Assembly: GCA_003523055.1 (NCBI GenBank)
Contig: DPHC01000005.1
Span: forward strand, 30,056 to 94,055
Source of the DNA: Dehalococcoidia bacterium
GTDB taxonomy: Bacteria > Chloroflexota > Dehalococcoidia > Lucifugimonadales > UBA3495
DNA: 64,000 nucleotides
Reading direction: 5' to 3'
Shown: positions 61,303 to 64,000 of the stretch, piece after piece
Layout of the letters: every line of letters starts with the position of its first letter
Position numbering within the stretch: the stretch's first letter is position 1
Notes under the pieces: generated by a model
What the model was told of the DNA's origin: nothing
Database searches by the model: none
What the model saw: the letters and a program-made list of their open reading frames with translations, nothing else
Program-made: the position numbers and the translations under genes

Positions 61303-62802
61303 TCAATCTTTTAAAACCATTGCATCTCTACCTGCAGATCCTCCAGCCAATCTCCCAAATGTCATGCCAGCTGAAAGGCCCGAACCACCAGGATAATTAT
61401 AATAAAATAACCCACCAACCATTTCACCTGCTGCATAGAGTCCAGGAATTGACTCCAAGCTGCCATTTATTATCTGGCCTCTAGAATTAATCTTAACGCC
61501 TCCAAATGTGAAGCTAATACCAGTAGTAACTGCATATCCTACATACGGCGGCTTATCTATTGTTTCAGCCCAATTCGTTTTGTTAACTTCTAGCCCTTCT
61601 GTGCATCTACCGTCTTTAATAGTAGGATTATATGTAATGTCCGTTCTCACAGCTTTGTTATAAGCATCTATAGTATCCATTAACCCTTGAGGGTCTATGT
61701 CTAATCCAAGAGCTAACTCTTCAATCGTATTAGCTTCAAATTTCGTTACTTCTGGAATATTATATTCATCTCTTAATAGCTTGTTTTCAATTACTTTAGC
61801 ATCGAAAATTTGGAAAGCTAAACCTTGCGGCTGTTCCATCAAAGCTCTACCATAGGTTACATATGTGTAATTCCTAAAATCATATCCCTCGTCCAGGAAA
61901 CGCTCTCCATTAATGTTCACTATCAAACCAAAAGGGTATGAATGTTTCTGAAATAATTCAGTGATGTTCCTATCTCCAAATGCAGGGGCGTTCATGTCCC
62001 AAGCCACAGCATGACATCCACTATAATGTCCATGGGATTGCGCTCCTACATCCAATGCCATTCTGATACCATCTCCTGTATTGTAGGGTACTCCTCGAAC
62101 TTTAACTGTCTCCCAACCTGCTCCTAAATACCTTGACCTCATTTCTGCATTAGCCTCAAATCCTCCTGAAGCTAATACAACAGATCCTGCAAGAATATCT
62201 TCAAAACCATCTGGACCCAATACAGTTATACCGCAAATTCTTCCTTTATTATCTTGTAGTAACTTTTTCCCTTCTGTCGAATACCGTACATCAATTCCTT
62301 CTTTGACACAGACTTCAAATTGTTGGTCAGATAATCCTTTACCCGCACCAACTGCTTCTACTATCGCTCCTCCCCAGAATCTATATTTATCTCCATCTTT
62401 AAAAGCTTGTCGCCCAAAAGACATAACAAACCTTACTCCTTTTTCTGTCAACCATTTCATGGTTGGGAATGACTGAGTTGTTAAAATTTGGGCTAATTCT
62501 GGGTCTGTTAACCCATGCGTTACTCTCATCATATCGTCATAAAACTGATCTTCGGTATAACTACCAACTTCAATAGAATTTTCTTCAGTTTCTGACATAT
62601 CAGTAATAATTTCTTTAAGGTCATCAATACCATTAAAGGAAAACCTTATGAGGCCTCCTGTGAAATACGTATTACCTCCTCTAAAAAATTCTGGGGCTTT
62701 TTCTATTACAAGTACAGATTCACAATTTTCTTTCGCAGCTATAGCAGCTGTTAAAGCAGCATTACCAGCACCAACCACTATCACATCATATTTATTGCTC
62801 AA
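61303..62802 (-). CDS. FAD-dependent dehydrogenase/reductase of the fumarate-reductase flavoprotein family (TcuA-like)
   Basis: This is a soluble flavoprotein of 499 aa with the FAD_binding_2 fold. The dinucleotide motif DVIVVGAGNAALTAAIAAKE opens the protein. A capping domain follows. VVLASGGFEANAEMRSRYLG and the C-terminal GLYAAGEMVGGLFYYNYPGGSGLSAG are as in tricarballylate dehydrogenase TcuA and related 3-ketosteroid or fumarate enzymes. The GNAA variant in the GxGxxG motif is normal for TcuA-like proteins. No haem or FeS partner is adjacent. The acceptor and substrate are unknown. Confidence 0.88.
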   Translation of the reverse strand: MSNKYDVIVVGAGNAALTAAIAAKENCESVLVIEKAPEFFRGGNTYFTGGLIRFSFNGIDDLKEIITDMSETEENSIEVGSYTEDQFYDDMMRVTHGLTDPELAQILTTQSFPTMKWLTEKGVRFVMSFGRQAFKDGDKYRFWGGAIVEAVGAGKGLSDQQFEVCVKEGIDVRYSTEGKKLLQDNKGRICGITVLGPDGFEDILAGSVVLASGGFEANAEMRSRYLGAGWETVKVRGVPYNTGDGIRMALDVGAQSHGHYSGCHAVAWDMNAPAFGDRNITELFQKHSYPFGLIVNINGERFLDEGYDFRNYTYVTYGRALMEQPQGLAFQIFDAKVIENKLLRDEYNIPEVTKFEANTIEELALGLDIDPQGLMDTIDAYNKAVRTDITYNPTIKDGRCTEGLEVNKTNWAETIDKPPYVGYAVTTGISFTFGGVKINSRGQIINGSLESIPGLYAAGEMVGGLFYYNYPGGSGLSAGMTFGRLAGGSAGRDAMVLKD

Positions 62803-62887
62803 AACACACCTCTTTACATTTGTTTAAAATAACATCCTAGACTTCAATTCTAACAAGGCATACAAGAACACACAAATTCTATAGCAC

Positions 62888-63571
62888 CTATATTAATCTG
62901 ATCTGCTTTTCTTGAACTTCAGTCACACAGTTTATAGAATTATTCGCAGTAGAATTAACGAAGGAAGAAACTCTATGAACATTGATAATGTGGCGTTCGT
63001 GAGAAGTTATAATTTCTTTTAATTTCTCTTCTCTGTTTTGTAAAAACTGCATATCTAACCATTCACTGATTTGGTCTACAGATAGAATCAATGGCATCCT
63101 TCCATGAATGTCTTTCATTATTTCTGTCGCATCTCTAGTAATTATTGAAACAGCTCCATCATTCAAAGATTTAGAATGTAAGCCTGCCATAAAAAACAAA
63201 TCATGGTTCAAAACCGTTATATTAAATGGTTCTTTAGAACCATTTCTTAAATTCGCCTGAGGCTTCCATTCAAAAAAACCAGTAGCTGGAATTAGACATA
63301 AACGATTATAAAATGAATCTCCAAATTTATTTTCTATTAGAGACTCGCACCTGGTATTAATCATTTGCCGCGTATATTCGTGGTTTTTAGACTCTAATTC
63401 AATTCCCCAATGCATTGCCGTAAGTATCACAGATTCTTTTTTTATTAAAACTGGAATATTTTGCGAAGGGCAGAAATTATAATTAGGTAAATTTGTAAAA
63501 CTCCCTTGAACTCCTACTACTATTTTTCCAATATCTTCATTCGAACAAGCCAGATTAAATCTTCCACACAT
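62888..63571 (-). CDS. yedK: SOS response-associated peptidase-family protein (YedK/HMCES)
   Basis: YedK binds abasic sites in single-stranded DNA through a covalent thiazolidine to Cys2. The start at 63571 gives MCGRFNLA, which puts the catalytic Cys at position 2. An upstream in-frame start would bury it and is rejected; AGGA lies before this ATG. Further marks are the INTRCESL segment, LIPATGFFEWK with the active Glu, and the conserved His in IHGRMPLIL. The length is 227 aa. Confidence 0.93.
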   Translation of the reverse strand: MCGRFNLACSNEDIGKIVVGVQGSFTNLPNYNFCPSQNIPVLIKKESVILTAMHWGIELESKNHEYTRQMINTRCESLIENKFGDSFYNRLCLIPATGFFEWKPQANLRNGSKEPFNITVLNHDLFFMAGLHSKSLNDGAVSIITRDATEIMKDIHGRMPLILSVDQISEWLDMQFLQNREEKLKEIITSHERHIINVHRVSSFVNSTANNSINCVTEVQEKQIRLI

Positions 63572-63673
63572 ATTTAAGCGTCCTTGTAAAATTTTCAGTG
63601 ATAATAGATTGACCCAGCCCACTATATAAATATACAATAATGACAATTAAAACACATTATAGGGGGTAATCGT

Positions 63674-64000
63674 ATGGAAGTTACAACTCTAGCAATAGAA
63701 AAACTAAAAGAAGTAATAGATCAAGAAGAACAACCCAGCTCATTAAGAGTAGTGGCTATGCCTGCCGAACAGGGCGGACTTCAATATTTACTAACAATGG
63801 AAAAAGAAACGCAAGAAGATGATACAGTCTTATCATTAAACGGTGTTAGTTTCGTTATGGATTCAGACAGCGCTCCATTTTTAGAAGAAGCTACTATAGA
63901 TTATGTTGAAAATTTTGGAGGCCAAGTAGGCTTCGTCATTAATAACCCTCTATATGCCAGTGCAGGAGGCGGTTGTGGCGGTGGCGGCTGTGGCTGTGGC
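63674..64000 (+). CDS. HesB/IscA-family protein (3' end cut by window)
   Basis: This is an A-type iron-sulfur scaffold-like protein, 109 residues visible. The frame is open at the last base of the window. It begins MEVTTLAIEKLKEVIDQ, and has a middle strand LNGVSFVMDSDSAPFLEEATIDYV as in HesB/IscA. A Gly/Cys-rich tail (GGGCGGGGCGCG) holds the C-terminal Cys pair. The first conserved Cys, usually in a GGCSGFQY-like segment, is absent: here it reads EQGGLQYLLTM. It may be a variant scaffold or bind its cluster through the tail only. AGGGGG precedes the ATG. Confidence 0.82.
   Translation, partial: MEVTTLAIEKLKEVIDQEEQPSSLRVVAMPAEQGGLQYLLTMEKETQEDDTVLSLNGVSFVMDSDSAPFLEEATIDYVENFGGQVGFVINNPLYASAGGGCGGGGCGCG

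Noticed and set aside
63572..63646. Upstream start for the YedK gene
   Set aside because: It would bury the catalytic Cys, which must be residue 2 after Met removal.
1..64000. CRISPR array or defence island
   Set aside because: I saw no regularly spaced repeats, and no Cas, restriction, toxin-antitoxin or other defence families.

Overview
This window is AT-rich, densely packed bacterial chromosome. It has no transposase, integrase, phage gene or CRISPR array that I can see. The gene mix points to a free-living aerobic heterotroph. It has an Alternative Complex III operon (act) with cytochrome c maturation genes, HflK/HflC, a 2-oxo acid dehydrogenase complex with lipB, and many small catabolic oxidoreductases: two 3-hydroxyisobutyrate-dehydrogenase-like proteins, two SDRs, an Ldh-family enzyme, a PanE-like reductase and an FAD dehydrogenase. 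It also has an FGE/sulfatase pair, a hydantoinase-like amidohydrolase, a sulfite-oxidase-fold protein and six MFS transporters. This profile resembles marine Chloroflexota (SAR202-like), but that placement is inference from gene content, not from a phylogenetic marker.

Layout. 1-3.6 kb: the 3' end of ftsH, then an opposite-strand patch with a broken acyltransferase remnant and an unknown small gene, then hflK-hflC. 3.7-5.9 kb: sucC-sucD and tRNA-Gly(TCC). 5.9-13.6 kb: PanE-like reductase, serA, an alpha/beta hydrolase, an Ldh-family oxidoreductase divergent from an M42-like peptidase across a 34-bp palindrome, and a GlcG-like/NHL-propeller pair. 13.75-18.3 kb (+): dehydrogenase, DUF4349 lipoprotein, formylglycine-generating enzyme, Cys-type sulfatase. 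18.3-21.3 kb (-): MFS, dehydrogenase and SDR as one compact unit. 21.3-27.7 kb: TPR protein, nadE, MFS, methyltransferase, CMD protein, FAH protein and an SDR that lacks its catalytic Ser and Tyr.

27.7-40.0 kb (-): an unbroken respiratory run, reading a 98-aa membrane protein, actA, actB1, actB2, actC, actF-like, actD, actE, ccmH, ccmF, a CcmI-like protein, a carboxypeptidase-regulatory-like membrane protein and a TlpA/CcmG thioredoxin. It joins the quinol-oxidising complex to part of the machinery that loads its haems. 40.2-44.1 kb (+): E1 alpha, E1 beta, E2 and lipB. 44.1-46.1 kb: a candidate 36-aa gene, an aminotransferase and pgsA. 46.1-50.1 kb (-): three tandem MFS paralogues with signs of gene conversion. 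50.4-54.3 kb: sulfite-oxidase-like protein, hydantoinase-like enzyme and MFS. 54.4-59.4 kb: copper P-type ATPase convergent with secA. 59.5-64 kb: small genes, tRNA-Gly(CCC), RidA, FAD dehydrogenase, YedK/HMCES and the start of a HesB/IscA-like gene cut by the window edge.

I found no clear new defence, mobile or biosynthetic system. The points most worth following are the combined act-ccm locus with split ActB and unusual gene order, the cytoplasmic FGE/sulfatase operon with a DUF4349 lipoprotein, the degenerate SDR, the palindromic operator at 10961-10994, the gene-conversion tract in the MFS array, and the MFS gene whose homologous N-terminus has no start codon.
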